Positions 8,180 to 16,560 are shown, numbered from the stretch's first letter. The stretch: DNA of 64,000 bases from Rhizobium sp. LC145 (GCF_001005825.1 NZ_LBHV01000011.1:1-64000); one strand, 5' to 3'. Notes: generated by a model from the sequence alone, not told the origin. Made by a program: numbers and translations.

Positions 8180-9003
8180 CGGTAGCTCTCCAGCTCATAG
8201 GTGCGATGACCGCGCTGGCGCCAGATTACCGCTGCCAGCGCGCCGGCGAGCGCGACCACGAGGAAGGCGAGGCCGCCAATGATCCACATCGCGCGGGATA
8301 CGCTGGTTTCCAGCATCCAGAGGCCGAGGAAGGCGACCATCGGTTGCGTGGCCGAAGCCGGCTGCGTGACAGGTGCGGCCACAGGCACGACCGAGACCTT
8401 GTCATAGGAAAGGCCGGCGATACCATTGGCGACCAGCGTCTTGATCTGTGGAATGAGCGGATCGATCTTCAGGCCAGACTCATGTCGGATGAAGACCGAA
8501 GCGGAGGACGGCGAAGCTTCGCGGCGCAGCGGATCATTGTCCGGCAGCACGATATGGATGCGTGCGGAGAGAACGCCATCAATCTCCGAAACCGTCTTCG
8601 AAAGTTCTTCCGACAGCGCATAGAGCATCTTGGCGCGCTCCTGCATCGGCGAGGCGACCAAGCCCTCCTGCTGGAAGACTTCGCCCATGGTAGCAAATGC
8701 CTGCTTCGGCAGGCCGGCATCTTCGAGCACGCGTACCGCCTCGGAGAAGCGGTCGCGATCGACGACCACCTTCATGCGGCCGTCCTCCTGCAGCATGCGG
8801 CTCGCCGGAATGCCGTTCCGCTGCAGGGTTGCGATCATGGAATTAGCTTCGCGCTCGGCAAGATTTGTATAGAGATCCTCCTGGCAGCCGGATAGAACCA
8901 GCGCACACAGGATAAGCGCCGCGCCCGCGAGCTTGCGCAATGGCGCAAGCACCAAGGGTGCGGCCAGGGAGGTAGTTAGCCCCGAAATACGCGCGTTCAT
9001 CAC
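8176..9003 (-). CDS. sctJ: Type III secretion inner-membrane ring lipoprotein SctJ (NolT/RhcJ)
   Basis: 275 residues. N-terminal lipoprotein signal with lipobox LSGC at 37-40, followed by the family hallmark QEDLYTNLAEREANSMIATLQRNGIPASR. A YscJ/FliF ring-building domain fills the periplasmic part (VVDRDRFSEAVRVLEDAGLPKQAF; LPDNDPLRREASPSSASVFIRHE). One C-terminal transmembrane helix is at about 239-258 with a short basic tail. It forms the inner ring of the basal body. Overlaps sctI and sctK by four bases each. The long N-terminal extension before the signal suggests a later start could be used. Confidence 0.95.
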   Translation of the reverse strand: MMNARISGLTTSLAAPLVLAPLRKLAGAALILCALVLSGCQEDLYTNLAEREANSMIATLQRNGIPASRMLQEDGRMKVVVDRDRFSEAVRVLEDAGLPKQAFATMGEVFQQEGLVASPMQERAKMLYALSEELSKTVSEIDGVLSARIHIVLPDNDPLRREASPSSASVFIRHESGLKIDPLIPQIKTLVANGIAGLSYDKVSVVPVAAPVTQPASATQPMVAFLGLWMLETSVSRAMWIIGGLAFLVVALAGALAAVIWRQRGHRTYELESYR

Positions 9004-9452
9004 TGGCCGCGCAACAGAGTATTCGCTGCGCCCGATACCTGGGTCGTACCGCGCACCACGAGCTGCGTCTCGATCGAATGATCGAACATCATGCTGAGCG
9101 ACTGGATGACTTTGTCCATCTGGCTTTGGTCGACCGGGATTGCCGAATTCCGCGTCTGCGGAAGATCGGCCAAACCAGCGCCCTTCGAGCCGGCGCTGAC
9201 GAGCTCTCCGCCCGTCGCCTGCGGCGTGCGCTGCGTCAGACTGCTCGCACGCTCGGCAAAGCTGCCGCTGCGCTCGAAAAAGCCCTTGAGGTTCTGCAGC
9301 ATTTCCTGGCCGAGCTGCGCCGGTCCAGCACCTTCCGGCAGAGCTTTGGCTTGGGCTGCGACGTGTTCGAACAGGTTCTGGGTCGCCTGCGGCAGCACAT
9401 CCTGTACTGCTGTCGGCTGCTGCACGCTCGCAGCCACGATCGGTGTCGTCAT
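9000..9452 (-). CDS. sctI: Type III secretion inner rod protein SctI (NolB)
   Basis: 150 residues, close to NolB (about 164) and located just before sctJ as nolB is in Sinorhizobium. The C-terminus QSLSMMFDHSIETQLVVRGTTQVSGAANTLLRGQ is characteristic of the inner-rod family (helix ending in a short LLRxQ tail). The N-terminal half is Gln/Ala-rich with low complexity. The protein is exported early and forms the adapter between basal body and needle. ATG 9452 was taken; it follows a purine-rich GGAGGGAAAG just upstream. Confidence 0.85.
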   Translation of the reverse strand: MTTPIVAASVQQPTAVQDVLPQATQNLFEHVAAQAKALPEGAGPAQLGQEMLQNLKGFFERSGSFAERASSLTQRTPQATGGELVSAGSKGAGLADLPQTRNSAIPVDQSQMDKVIQSLSMMFDHSIETQLVVRGTTQVSGAANTLLRGQ

Positions 9453-9490
9453 GACTTTCCCTCCAAAAGGAGCACCTAGTTCTCAGACGA

Positions 9491-9706
9491 TTATTCGTCG
9501 GACATCGCTTCGTTGAGAATGTCGTTGGCGCGCGGCATGATGATCATCTGGCCACCGATGGTGATGGCGCCCTCGATCATCATCTCTTCCATCTCGGGCG
9601 TCATCTCGCCGCTCTGCGCGTTGTTCAGGGCCGCATCAAAAGCGGCTTCGCCGTTGGTCGTCGAAAACGAACCGGAATCCACTCCGGAAACAGGGGTCAT
9701 TGCCAT
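9491..9706 (-). CDS. Candidate needle/pilus subunit (SctF/NopA-like), 71 residues
   Basis: Small acidic protein between sctC1 and sctI, preceded by AAAAGAGGAGC just before ATG 9706. Polar Ser/Thr/Gly-rich N-terminus (MTPVSGVDSGSFSTTNG), then two predicted helices (AAFDAALNNAQSG; TPEMEEMMIEGAITIGGQMIIMPRANDILNEAMSDE). Size, charge and helical hairpin fit a needle or pilin subunit, and the rest of the operon contains no other candidate. No firm sequence signature of SctF or NopA is present, so the function is inferred from position and size. Confidence 0.5.
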   Translation of the reverse strand: MAMTPVSGVDSGSFSTTNGEAAFDAALNNAQSGEMTPEMEEMMIEGAITIGGQMIIMPRANDILNEAMSDE

Positions 9707-9760
9707 GCGTTGCTCCTCTTTTTTAGGCTAGGTGACAAGCGAAAGCGCCTTCCACCCGTC

Positions 9761-10486
9761 TCAAGGTCGAGCCGCCCGCGCCTTGCGGGCAGCATTCTCA
9801 CGATCCGAACCGGACTGGTCGGCCTCTGTCGGCCCGGTCGAGACGACTTCCGTCATCACGCCGCCGCGAAACACACGCACGCGCGGATCGTCACCGGAAA
9901 CGACCGGTTCGGGCTGCATGCGCTCCACGAGCTGTCCGACGACATTGATGTAAGCAGGTGGTCCTGACACTGTTATGACATTTCCGTTGCGCGCCGCGCG
10001 GAGCGAGAAACGTTCATCAGCCAGACCCAGTTCGCGCATCTCGCTCGCCACCGCCTCGCCGCGCAGGCGACCGGCATCGAGAACGCGCGTCACGAATTCC
10101 TTGTCCGCGCTGACATGCAGCACGGAACCGTCGAAATACCAGGTCAGGCCATTGGCGCCGGCCAGGCGCTCCATGAAATCGCCGGCCGTCCTGGCCTCGA
10201 TTCGTCCGCGGACACGGCCGTTGACGGCATCGGACAGCACCACGGGCAGGCCAAGGTTGCGTCCGAACTCGGTGAGTGCGACCCGCACGTCCTGATCGAG
10301 AACGACGTAATTATAGGGGGAATTGAACCATGCCGGCGCAGCATTGGCCGGGGCGGCAAAGCCGGCAAAAGCAATCATCGCGCTTGCGGCAAGATACAGC
10401 CTTGCGCCCGAAAAAACGGGCTTGGCCCGCCAGGAAACGGCAGCGGTCGTCTTCCACACGGAAAAAGGCGAGAACCAAAACCCCAT
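9761..10486 (-). CDS. rhcC1: Type III secretin N-terminal part, RhcC1-type SctC
   Basis: 241 residues with a signal peptide ending near ANAAPAW. It is followed by the secretin N0/N1-type region (YNYVVLDQDVRVALTEFGRNLGLPVVLSDAVNGRVRGRIEARTAGDFMERLAGANGLTWYFDGSVLHV) and a second small domain (RFSLRAARNGNVITVSGPPAYINVVGQLVERM). The beta-barrel pore domain of a full secretin is absent: the gene stops after about 240 residues. Rhizobial T3SS secretins are commonly split into RhcC1 and RhcC2, so this is the expected shape rather than a truncation, but the RhcC2 partner is not in the window. First gene of the T3SS operon. ATG 10486 is used; an alternative start downstream is possible because the stretch before the signal is long. 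Confidence 0.85.
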   Translation of the reverse strand: MGFWFSPFSVWKTTAAVSWRAKPVFSGARLYLAASAMIAFAGFAAPANAAPAWFNSPYNYVVLDQDVRVALTEFGRNLGLPVVLSDAVNGRVRGRIEARTAGDFMERLAGANGLTWYFDGSVLHVSADKEFVTRVLDAGRLRGEAVASEMRELGLADERFSLRAARNGNVITVSGPPAYINVVGQLVERMQPEPVVSGDDPRVRVFRGGVMTEVVSTGPTEADQSGSDRENAARKARAARP

Positions 10487-10760
10487 GCTTAAAGGCTAGC
10501 GGATCGAACCGCCCGAATGAACCGGCCAATATGAAATTTTGATGAAATTTCACCCTCTCCGGAGACCTTAAAACGCTGGAGCGAGCCCAAGCTTTGGGTA
10601 CGGCACTTTTCTGACAAGAGCGAGACCCGCACCTGAACCGCGACGGTTGCCCTCTAAAGAAGCTCAGCACGGACAGCCGCCTATGCCATGTCGGCTACAA
10701 GCGCACTTCCGATAGTGCTAAGCTGTTTATATGCAGTCTTATGAGGGAGGCAGTCGGGCG
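10487..10760. other. Intergenic region upstream of the T3SS operon
   Basis: About 270 bases between the divergent T3SS operon and a small ORF, so it should hold the T3SS promoter. It contains an imperfect palindrome CCCAAGCTTTGGG (10586-10598). I do not see a convincing HrpL-type box (GGAACC...CCAC) or a clear TtsI box on the minus strand, so the regulator cannot be named. Confidence 0.4.
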
Positions 10761-10988
10761 ATGAGCTGGAAGTCGAAAGTGATTGGGTGCTTTGGGAATG
10801 TGGACTCTTCTTCTCGCACTCTTGATGAAGGAAACGCGCGAGATCTCATTCTCGAAGCCAAGATCGCAGGAGCGAGTTTCGAGGAACTCGAACGAGAAAT
10901 GGTTTGGAACCTATATCGTAAGGGCGCCACACGCGAACAGATGGATAAGCAGATCGATCACGCCCGCCGGCTCTGGTCTCCTTCGTGA
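10761..10988 (+). CDS. Small hypothetical protein (75 residues)
   Basis: Start ATG 10761 (SWKSKVIGCFGN) is chosen because GAGGGAGG lies ten bases upstream; the frame is open from ATG 10731. Soluble, charged, with a helical C-terminal half (DLILEAKIAGASFEELEREMVWNLYRKGATREQMDKQIDHARRLW). Similar short proteins occur on rhizobial plasmids, but I do not recognise a named family. Confidence 0.55.
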   Translation: MSWKSKVIGCFGNVDSSSRTLDEGNARDLILEAKIAGASFEELEREMVWNLYRKGATREQMDKQIDHARRLWSPS

Positions 10989-11392
10989 GCGGCGAGAGCA
11001 GGCTAGCTTTAATCATCGACGAGCATCGCAAGTTTGCTGTGGTCCGATGCGCGCTTCCAGCAAAGCAAAATGATAAAGAGAACGGATCCGCAGATCATCC
11101 ATGGGACGTGGAGATCGATCCGCGGTGCCGTCGAACTTCCTTACGAGCTCGACGAACGTCATCATCACGTTGCCTAATTGCTCGTCACCGCGAGAAGCTA
11201 TCGATCCGCGCCCGCCACAGCTCCAAGATTGAAGGCCATGTTCGAAAGCTTGAGCCTTGTGTTCGAGCGCAGCTATCCTGGACCGCGGTCCGCAGCTCCC
11301 TGGAGTGCTCCCCTTTCATCGTGCCTGTCAGCTCAACGCAGCACGTTGCCAGCTTGATCTATGTACAAGACGACCGATTTCATTGCCGAAAG

Positions 11393-11641
11393 ATGGCCAT
11401 AGCTTCCACGACCGCTTACGGAGTGCCTACCGAAATGCTCGTCGATCACGTCCAACTGCTTCAGCCGATCGAGCCAGATCAATTGGAGATGTTGCAAAGA
11501 GTATTCGATCGCGCGTGTGAAGCCAAACTTGCCAGCAAGCGCACAGTCGAAGCCACCGAATTGGCCGCCCAGATCATTAGCTTCTATCAGCATGGCGTTC
11601 ATGGAGAGCATCAGCTCTACGTATTGGTCGCAGGAGACTGA
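11393..11641 (+). CDS. Small conserved rhizobial hypothetical protein (82 residues)
   Basis: The open frame begins at 10985, but the coding-like part starts at ATG 11393 (or ATG 11435). The C-terminal half (QLEMLQRVFDRACEAKLASKRTVEATELAAQIISFYQHGVHGEHQLYVLV) matches the pattern of a short family common in Rhizobium: a helix with LxxVFDxxC, a basic residue patch and (A)A..I...F..G. Function unknown. The upstream extension looks non-coding in composition. Confidence 0.6.
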   Translation: MAIASTTAYGVPTEMLVDHVQLLQPIEPDQLEMLQRVFDRACEAKLASKRTVEATELAAQIISFYQHGVHGEHQLYVLVAGD

Positions 11642-12192
11642 TCGACGGAGCCGTCTTTTGGATTCGTCGGATCGAACAATGCAGCCTCAGGTTTATTCCC
11701 CACCATTAAAAGTATGTGTCTGACTGTCCTGGATGAAGGCGTGAAGGTTACTTCTTTCATAGCTTTGCCATGCCATTGGCCAGTGTTTGATAGGTGTCGT
11801 CCTCCTTGCAGCCTGATACCTACGATCCAAAGGAGTAACGAGGCGGCTCGTTTCCACTATTTTGAGGGATTGTCGCGATTCTATTTCTGGGAGAGCATGC
11901 CATTGCCGTTCCCAAACCCTAACCCGAGCGGCGAGAGGGGTCCGAATCCTGCTTCGCAGCTTGGTCGGGCCTCTTTTTATATGTGTTGGTTCAGACGTCG
12001 GTGCATAGCAGTATCCTATAGAATGTAAGGAAACACACGGTGTCCTGCCGCCAAGGCGTTGACCAACAGCCACAACAGGTCAGTTTGGTAGACACATGCT
12101 CCTCGCGGAGCGAATTGCCTTGGTTTTACCTTCCTGCGGACATCAGCGCTTCTTATCGGCGTGCGAATCTGAGAGCTGAAAAGGAGGCGATC
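11642..12192. other. Intergenic region without a supported gene
   Basis: About 550 bases. Open frames on both strands here lack ribosome binding sites and have compositions unlike proteins. The stretch from 11890 to 11990 has a tRNA-T-arm-like string (GGGGTCCGAATCC), but no cloverleaf can be built around it. Confidence 0.4.
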
Positions 12193-12420
12193 ATGCCGGA
12201 AATGACAGCCGAAGACATGCTGAACGATGCCGTGATCGGCCAGGTTTTGCGAGCCGATGGAATCGATCCACGCTGGTTTGCAGCGTTTTTAGAGGTTTCA
12301 GCAACCCGATACCTATCAGGATTGGGGCGTGCCTTCGAGCTGCCTGCTCTGAACGAGGCCATTGTCGATGATGTTGTTTTGCCCCAGGTGTGCAATGCAC
12401 AATATGGCTGCCCCCACTAA
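12193..12420 (+). CDS. Small hypothetical protein (75 residues)
   Basis: The start is placed at ATG 12193 because AAAAGGAGG lies six bases upstream; the frame is open from 12040. PEMTAEDMLNDAVIGQVLRADGIDPRWFAAFLEVSATRYL fits a short rhizobial family with the pattern (A)DML.DP.I..V.RADG. The tail after residue 55 (LNEAIVDDVVLPQVCNAQYGCPH) is less typical and may have been altered by the IS66 remnant immediately downstream. Confidence 0.6.
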   Translation: MPEMTAEDMLNDAVIGQVLRADGIDPRWFAAFLEVSATRYLSGLGRAFELPALNEAIVDDVVLPQVCNAQYGCPH

Positions 12421-12453
12421 AGAGTATAAACACCACAGCTGATATCGAATGCG

Positions 12454-12720
12454 CTAAAGGTGGGATCGGAGGAGACGGAAGTTCTGACGGCAATCATCGA
12501 GGTACGGACAGGTGACCGGCATGTCGGCGATGCTTGCGAGAACGTCGACAAGCCATGCCCGCGGATCGATGTCGTTGAGCGTTGCCGTCATGATCAACGT
12601 GACCATGAACGCGGCACGGCCAGCGCCGCGATCCGATTAGGCTTCTTGCCGGGCGCGAGCCCTGCATCGCTCGCTCAGCAGCATTATTCGTCAGACAAAA
12701 CCTGCCGACCTCCAAAAAAA
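12454..12720 (-). pseudogene. IS66-family transposase (TnpC) C-terminal remnant
   Basis: Reading the minus strand from about 12720: FLEVGRFCLTNNAAERAM is the IS66 C-terminal block (normally LTNNAAERALRG). A frameshift follows, then AAFMVTLIMTATLNDIDPRAWLVDVLASIADMP in another frame, which is the conserved end of IS66 transposases, then TCPYLDDCRQNF and a stop at 12454. The rest of the transposase and the ends of the element are missing. It shows past IS66 insertion at this site. Confidence 0.8.
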
Positions 12721-13066
12721 TATCGCATAAACCCGGGAGCAACCGTTGCAGTCGATTTGACGGCTGGGTTGAACGAGTAAAAGCGTTGGTTATATTCGTC
12801 CGATGCCCCTTCAGACCTGCGAGCTTTTACCATCATCCTGGTTTTCGCGGCAATGGTATGCGGCCTCGTTTTCGCCATTTCCGCGTGGATGACCGATTCC
12901 ACAGGTAACGTTGATACGAAGAGCAGCGTCACCAACCCACCGCACTAAACGAGGCTACCTAGTTGCGGCCGCGCAGTTAATCTGCTCGCGCCATGCCGAT
13001 CTTTCGAGGAAGTTCTTCTCCGCGGTCCTTGCCATATCGCTGACGAGCCACAGGGAGGTCTCATCG

Positions 13067-13212
13067 ATGAAGGCTTGTTGTTGGCGGTCTCTGCCAGCAT
13101 CATGACCACGAACCGCGCGTGGTCGTCTCATAGCGGTTCTGATGCGGTCGAGCGCGCCTATTGCAAAGATTACTTCGGCCCCGGGTGGTTCATGCGGCCC
13201 TCGCCCCGGTAA
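13067..13212 (+). pseudogene. Possible frameshifted small secreted peptide gene
   Basis: CAGGGAGG lies a few bases before ATG 13067. A +1 shift soon after the start would join to GLLLAVSASIMTTNRAWSSH and then DAVERAYCKDYFGPGWFMRPSPR, ending TAA at 13212. That reads as a short secreted peptide: hydrophobic signal, then a single-Cys aromatic tail. As written, the frame from ATG stops after 12 codons. It may be a decayed gene or chance. Confidence 0.25.
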
Positions 13213-13297
13213 AGATCACGAATGATTGCGCAGTACCCGTGGAACGCGCGAGCCGCAGCAACGTTGGGTCGATTATAAGCACGCAAAGGAAGAAGAA

Positions 13298-13537
13298 ATG
13301 CACGCGCTCAACCTCGTCACCCTTTTGCTGATCATCATCGGTGGCATCAGTTGGCTTTTCGTCGGCCTCTTTCAGTTCGACCTTGTAGCCACGTTGTTCG
13401 GTGGTCAGGAAGCTATCCTTTCTCGGATCGTCTACGTCCTGGTCGGCCTCTCCGCCGTGTACCAGCTCATCCCGTTCTCCAGAGCCATCTCGATCGGCGA
13501 ACCTGCTGCGGAAGGTTCTCTTGGTCATCGCCATTGA
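13298..13537 (+). CDS. DUF378 family membrane protein (79 residues)
   Basis: Start ATG 13298 follows AAGGAAGAAG. Two transmembrane segments are visible: LNLVTLLLIIIGGISWLFVGLF and ILSRIVYVLVGLSAVYQLIPF. The first carries the DUF378 signature (L..I.LLL.IIGGINWGLVGLF.FDLV...FG) and the second RI.Y.LVGLAA.Y. DUF378 proteins (YuzA-like) are small inner-membrane proteins of unknown function. The C-terminal tail after residue 65 is variable. Confidence 0.9.
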   Translation: MHALNLVTLLLIIIGGISWLFVGLFQFDLVATLFGGQEAILSRIVYVLVGLSAVYQLIPFSRAISIGEPAAEGSLGHRH

Positions 13538-13711
13538 AATGGATCGGAATCATCGAGACCGCAGGATCCGTTCCTGCGGTCTCGCCGACGACGACAGCCA
13601 TTTTTCCGCTCGAGCGACGCCTTGAGCACTTCGCTGTAAATCAACTCTCTGGAACCTTCGATTAGCGCTAGCTGGTGAATACTCATGCTTCCGCCCTCAC
13701 CCGCTCGACCT

Positions 13712-13900
13712 CTACGGCCTCGCTTTGCGCAATAGCTTCTTGGCAGTCGCGCGCCGTGTTCTCTTCAGCGTCAGCGCATCAACGCCATGCCACGAGGAGG
13801 AAATCGTGCCGGATGACGTTCTTCCCCAATAGTGGACCATCCGGTAGAAGCTGAGGAAACCACCGCGCAGGGGGATTGCGGCGAAGTTGAGCTTGTTCAT
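13712..13900 (-). CDS. Small basic hypothetical protein (62 residues)
   Basis: Start ATG 13900 (NKLNFAAIPLRGGFLSFYRM) with GAGGAG eight bases upstream on the minus strand, a good ribosome binding site. C-terminus strongly basic (LKRTRRATAKKLLRKARP). No family recognised. It diverges from the DUF982 gene at 13992. Confidence 0.4.
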   Translation of the reverse strand: MNKLNFAAIPLRGGFLSFYRMVHYWGRTSSGTISSSWHGVDALTLKRTRRATAKKLLRKARP

Positions 13901-13991
13901 GACTTCACTCCTCATTTGTGATTGTCGACGGAACTATGACAGCCTGCCCGGAATTGGTTTGTATAGACAATGCGCCACTAGGGACTGGATT

Positions 13992-14219
13992 ATGCTCGTC
14001 ACACGTTGGGATAAGCCCATAGTCTTTGAAGATGATGGCCTTCGGATAAGCGTCGGATCGCCCGAGGAGGCGTTGACTTGGCTTTCTCACACTCCGAACC
14101 AGACCAGTAGGAGTTGGCGTCACGCATGGAAAACCTGCGTAGCCGTTCAGGAAGGCAGACGGTCGCCTGATGATGCGAAGGTTGCCGTCGAGCAGGCAGT
14201 TAGCAGCACACGGCACTAG
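13992..14219 (+). CDS. DUF982 domain protein (75 residues)
   Basis: Start ATG 13992 (LVTRWDKPIVFEDDGLRISVGSPEEALTWL). The order W-x-PV/IV, R.I.S..EA...L, then W..A...C..A..G...PD.A...VEQA is the DUF982 pattern. This family of roughly 80 residues is nearly restricted to Rhizobiales, often present in many copies per genome; its function is unknown. A second, more diverged DUF982 gene lies 214 bases downstream. Confidence 0.8.
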   Translation: MLVTRWDKPIVFEDDGLRISVGSPEEALTWLSHTPNQTSRSWRHAWKTCVAVQEGRRSPDDAKVAVEQAVSSTRH

Positions 14220-14432
14220 GTTTCGGGTGGAACTACCAGACCCGCGTATCGGATGGGCATGACCGGCGTAGTGGTTCAAAGCTCTGTCTCCTTTTCGGCG
14301 ACCAGCTTGGATAGAAGCGCAAGCACCCGTTACGGTCTCGTACTTAGGAATAAATCGGACTCCGACCTCGTGCGCGTGGTAATGAAGACAGTCGGGGAGA
14401 TTTCTCCTCGGCCATCTGAGAGGTGAGCGTCC

Positions 14433-14705
14433 TTGAGTACCGTAATCAGGATCGCATTTGCCGCCCGCTGGCGACGCCCAGTGCACGTGGAGGGAGCCGA
14501 TTTGCTCGGCAGGGCCATCAAAGGTCCCGGCGATGCTCTTCGGCACATGCAAGAGCATTTCCGCCACAAATCCGGGCCGCTCTACTGGAGCGCCTTCAAT
14601 TTATGTCACAGCGCAATCCGCGGCGAAGTTCGCACCGAACAAGCCCGTCCTCATTTCGTTGCGGCCTGCGCTGAGGACGATGCTCGTGATCACCTTCACC
14701 ATTAG
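14433..14705 (+). CDS. DUF982-like protein (90 residues), TTG start
   Basis: Starts at TTG 14433 after GAGAGGTGAG. The segment LLGRAIKGPGDALRHMQEHFRHKSGPLYWSAFNLCHSAIRGEVRTEQARPHFVAACAE follows the DUF982 layout (RxI..P.DAL..L ... Y..A...C..A..G....E.AR..FV.A..E). A second member of the family close to the one at 13992; only moderately similar to it, so an old duplication or independent acquisition. Confidence 0.65.
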   Translation: MSTVIRIAFAARWRRPVHVEGADLLGRAIKGPGDALRHMQEHFRHKSGPLYWSAFNLCHSAIRGEVRTEQARPHFVAACAEDDARDHLHH

Positions 14706-15201
14706 CACGTCTCCTCTTGCGCTCTTCTGGGCTTAATCGATCCGTAGCGGGTGAACTGGGGTTCAAATTGAAGCGCTTCACGGATGGTGGGATCGCCAAA
14801 GCGGACCTTGGCAGAGTTGATGGCGGCGGTGGCCACGTACTGGACGCCGATAGGGGCCAGCGCCTTGAGAAGGTCACCTCACCGGGAATACGGTCTGCCG
14901 AAAGCTTCGGATCGCGCGGTTTACCCCGATGTGGTGGATGACGATGAACAGTGTTTGCCATTGGGGAGATTCTTGATGAACCGGCGGCATCCGCGGCATC
15001 GAATACTGGACGGCATCCAAAGGAAGTCGGCTATCGAATGGCGGTGAAATCCAAGATAGCCAGGATGAGAAAAGCGCCTGCTGAGAAAGCAAACGTCTTC
15101 CCTATCTTACCTACCTTAAGCGCCTGATAGACGGCACGGTCATTGACCGCCGCACGGGCGAAGCCGTCGGAGCCGCACAACTCCGCAGCGGCTTCCGCCC
15201 A
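14706..15201. other. Intergenic region, no supported gene
   Basis: About 500 bases. The open frame at 14784-15047 (+) has no ribosome binding site and no family resemblance. A short string YLKRLIDGTVIDRRTGEAVGAAQLRSGF can be read on the plus strand around 15109-15195 and may be the tail of a lost gene. Confidence 0.35.
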
Positions 15202-15438
15202 TCATTGGTTGTCGTCTTGAGTGTCTTTCCGGCTTTCCATGGCAAGACTGTGAAGCCCATGCACCGTGTCCGGATACTTCTCCGCAGCCATGATGACTGC
15301 GTAAAAGGCGCCGCGGGTGATCTCTCCCTTCGTTGCTTTTGGATGCACTTTCCTCACCGCCTCGAACAGGTTCTTCGGCTGCATTTTCGGCTTCGCCAGT
15401 TTAACAACCGTGTTCGCAATTTTCTCGATCTCGGACAT
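15202..15438 (-). CDS. Conserved hypothetical protein (78 residues)
   Basis: The start is taken as ATG 15438 (SEIEKIANTVVKLAKPKMQPKNLFEAVRKVHPKATKGEITRGAFYAVI), preceded by AGAGAAG. Lys-rich helical N-terminus, then a compact domain ending MAAEKYPDTVHGLHSLAMESRKD. It resembles short rhizobial proteins with the pattern PKxLxEAVRKxHPKATKxEIxRAAFYA. Function unknown; size and charge would suit a nucleic-acid-associated protein, but that is a guess. Confidence 0.65.
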   Translation of the reverse strand: MSEIEKIANTVVKLAKPKMQPKNLFEAVRKVHPKATKGEITRGAFYAVIMAAEKYPDTVHGLHSLAMESRKDTQDDNQ

Positions 15439-15831
15439 TGCAGCTTCTCTGTTGGTAAGGAATCTTGAACGGCATGACGCTGTCACAATCAAGCATGTCG
15501 GAGTGGAGGAAAGCGCCGAAATCCGCTCCGCCCCTCATTGCAGGGAGCCGAGCGGCGGCGTATCGACATCACTTGCGTGGCACGGAAGCGTGGCTTCTCA
15601 AGCCATGCCGACATGGAGGCTGGGCGAGAGTACCCGCGGCAGGCGCCTTGGGGCTACATCATCCGGTCCGACAACGGGAACAGCCTAGGGCTGAGTGATA
15701 TTGACGGTTATCATGCCACATTTGAGGCGTCGCAAGCGGCAGCATGGACCGTCCGCCCCAATTTCAGAGGGCTGTTCCTTCGCTCGGATGCTAGAATTCG
15801 CTATTTGCTTTGAATAGCGAAGACCGGCGTG

Positions 15832-16125
15832 TCACTTGTCTTTCAGAAGCCACATCTTGCCAGCCATCGTAATCCCATGGGCGGCTTCCTCTGTTTTCAC
15901 ATCCGGATTGAGACTTCGCAGAAGCCCCAATTCCCTCAATGCATCCAATGTCTCTGTCGTCAGGAACTTGATTTTTTGTGGCCGCTCCTTGAACCGATCG
16001 CTTTTGGCGTAGGTGACGACGGCATTGAGATGCGTCCATTTCTTCGCCTCTTGGGGAAAGAGGTCTCCTTCCTTGGCGAGTTTCAGGCCCCTGATTTGGA
16101 CGGGCGTAAGGGTAATTTTATTCAA
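15832..16125 (-). CDS. Hypothetical protein (97 residues), TTG start
   Basis: TTG 16125 follows CAAGGAT. The protein (NKITLTPVQIRGLKLAKEGDLFPQEAKKWTHLNAVVTYAKSDRFKERPQKIKFLTTETLDALRELGLL) reads as a small winged-helix-like or DNA-binding-like fold: helix, basic helix, then LTxxTLDALRELGLLR. No named family recognised. Confidence 0.6.
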   Translation of the reverse strand: MNKITLTPVQIRGLKLAKEGDLFPQEAKKWTHLNAVVTYAKSDRFKERPQKIKFLTTETLDALRELGLLRSLNPDVKTEEAAHGITMAGKMWLLKDK

Positions 16126-16255
16126 CGTTCAATCCTTGCTGGGTGGAGTAATCTATTGGGAAATTTGCTATTGGGGGCCGGTTGTTAGGCTCCAAGGCCT
16201 ATGTCGGCATGGCACGGCGAGGCGATCGAAATGCGGGGTTACGGGAGCTGCGGCA

Positions 16256-16498
16256 TCACAACTTTCTGGTGAGCGGGTACCCAGCAGCGTCGTAGAGCTT
16301 GCGCATCTGCATACCATCGAAACGAGCCTCCTCGACCTCGAGAACGGAGCCTCGAAGCAGAGAGGCCGGCATGTCCTCAATTGCAAAGCGAAGCGCCTCT
16401 GCGGCAGAGTCGAACCTCTTATAGCGGAGATGACTCCTCCTCTTGAGGGTTTTGCATGGGTAAAGCCCCGCGCCGGCGCTATAGTCGAAAATTGCCAT
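16256..16498 (-). CDS. Conserved rhizobial hypothetical protein (80 residues)
   Basis: AIFDYSAGAGLYPCKTLKRRSHLRYKRFDSAAEALRFAIEDMPASLLRGSVLEVEEARFDGMQMRKLYDAAGYPLTRK. The layout MAIFDYxAGAELYP..., YRRFDTAAEAIRFAIEE, LEVEExRF.g..IR.LYD...YPL is a short family found in many copies across Rhizobium genomes. Function unknown. The ATG at 16498 is preceded by a weak purine stretch. Confidence 0.8.
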   Translation of the reverse strand: MAIFDYSAGAGLYPCKTLKRRSHLRYKRFDSAAEALRFAIEDMPASLLRGSVLEVEEARFDGMQMRKLYDAAGYPLTRKL

Positions 16499-16560
16499 GT
16501 TTTATTCCTTACGATCAGAGACGTTGCGGACGAGCCCGCTGGACTTTGCAACTCACGGCG

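Noticed and set aside
10586..10598. Palindrome CCCAAGCTTTGGG upstream of the T3SS operon as a specific activator site
   Set aside because: Short and imperfect, and does not match known Hrp or tts boxes; not reported as an operator.
11890..11990. tRNA-like T-arm string GGGGTCCGAATCC
   Set aside because: No matching acceptor, D or anticodon arms can be drawn around it.
11693..12073. Minus-strand frame of 126 codons
   Set aside because: No ribosome binding site and composition unlike a protein; no family resemblance.
12684..12935. Minus-strand frame of 83 codons, and a plus-strand membrane-like stretch (RAFTIILVFAAMVCGLVFAISAW) in the same place
   Set aside because: The first has no support. 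The second has a plausible transmembrane helix but no start codon with a ribosome binding site, so at most it is a remnant.
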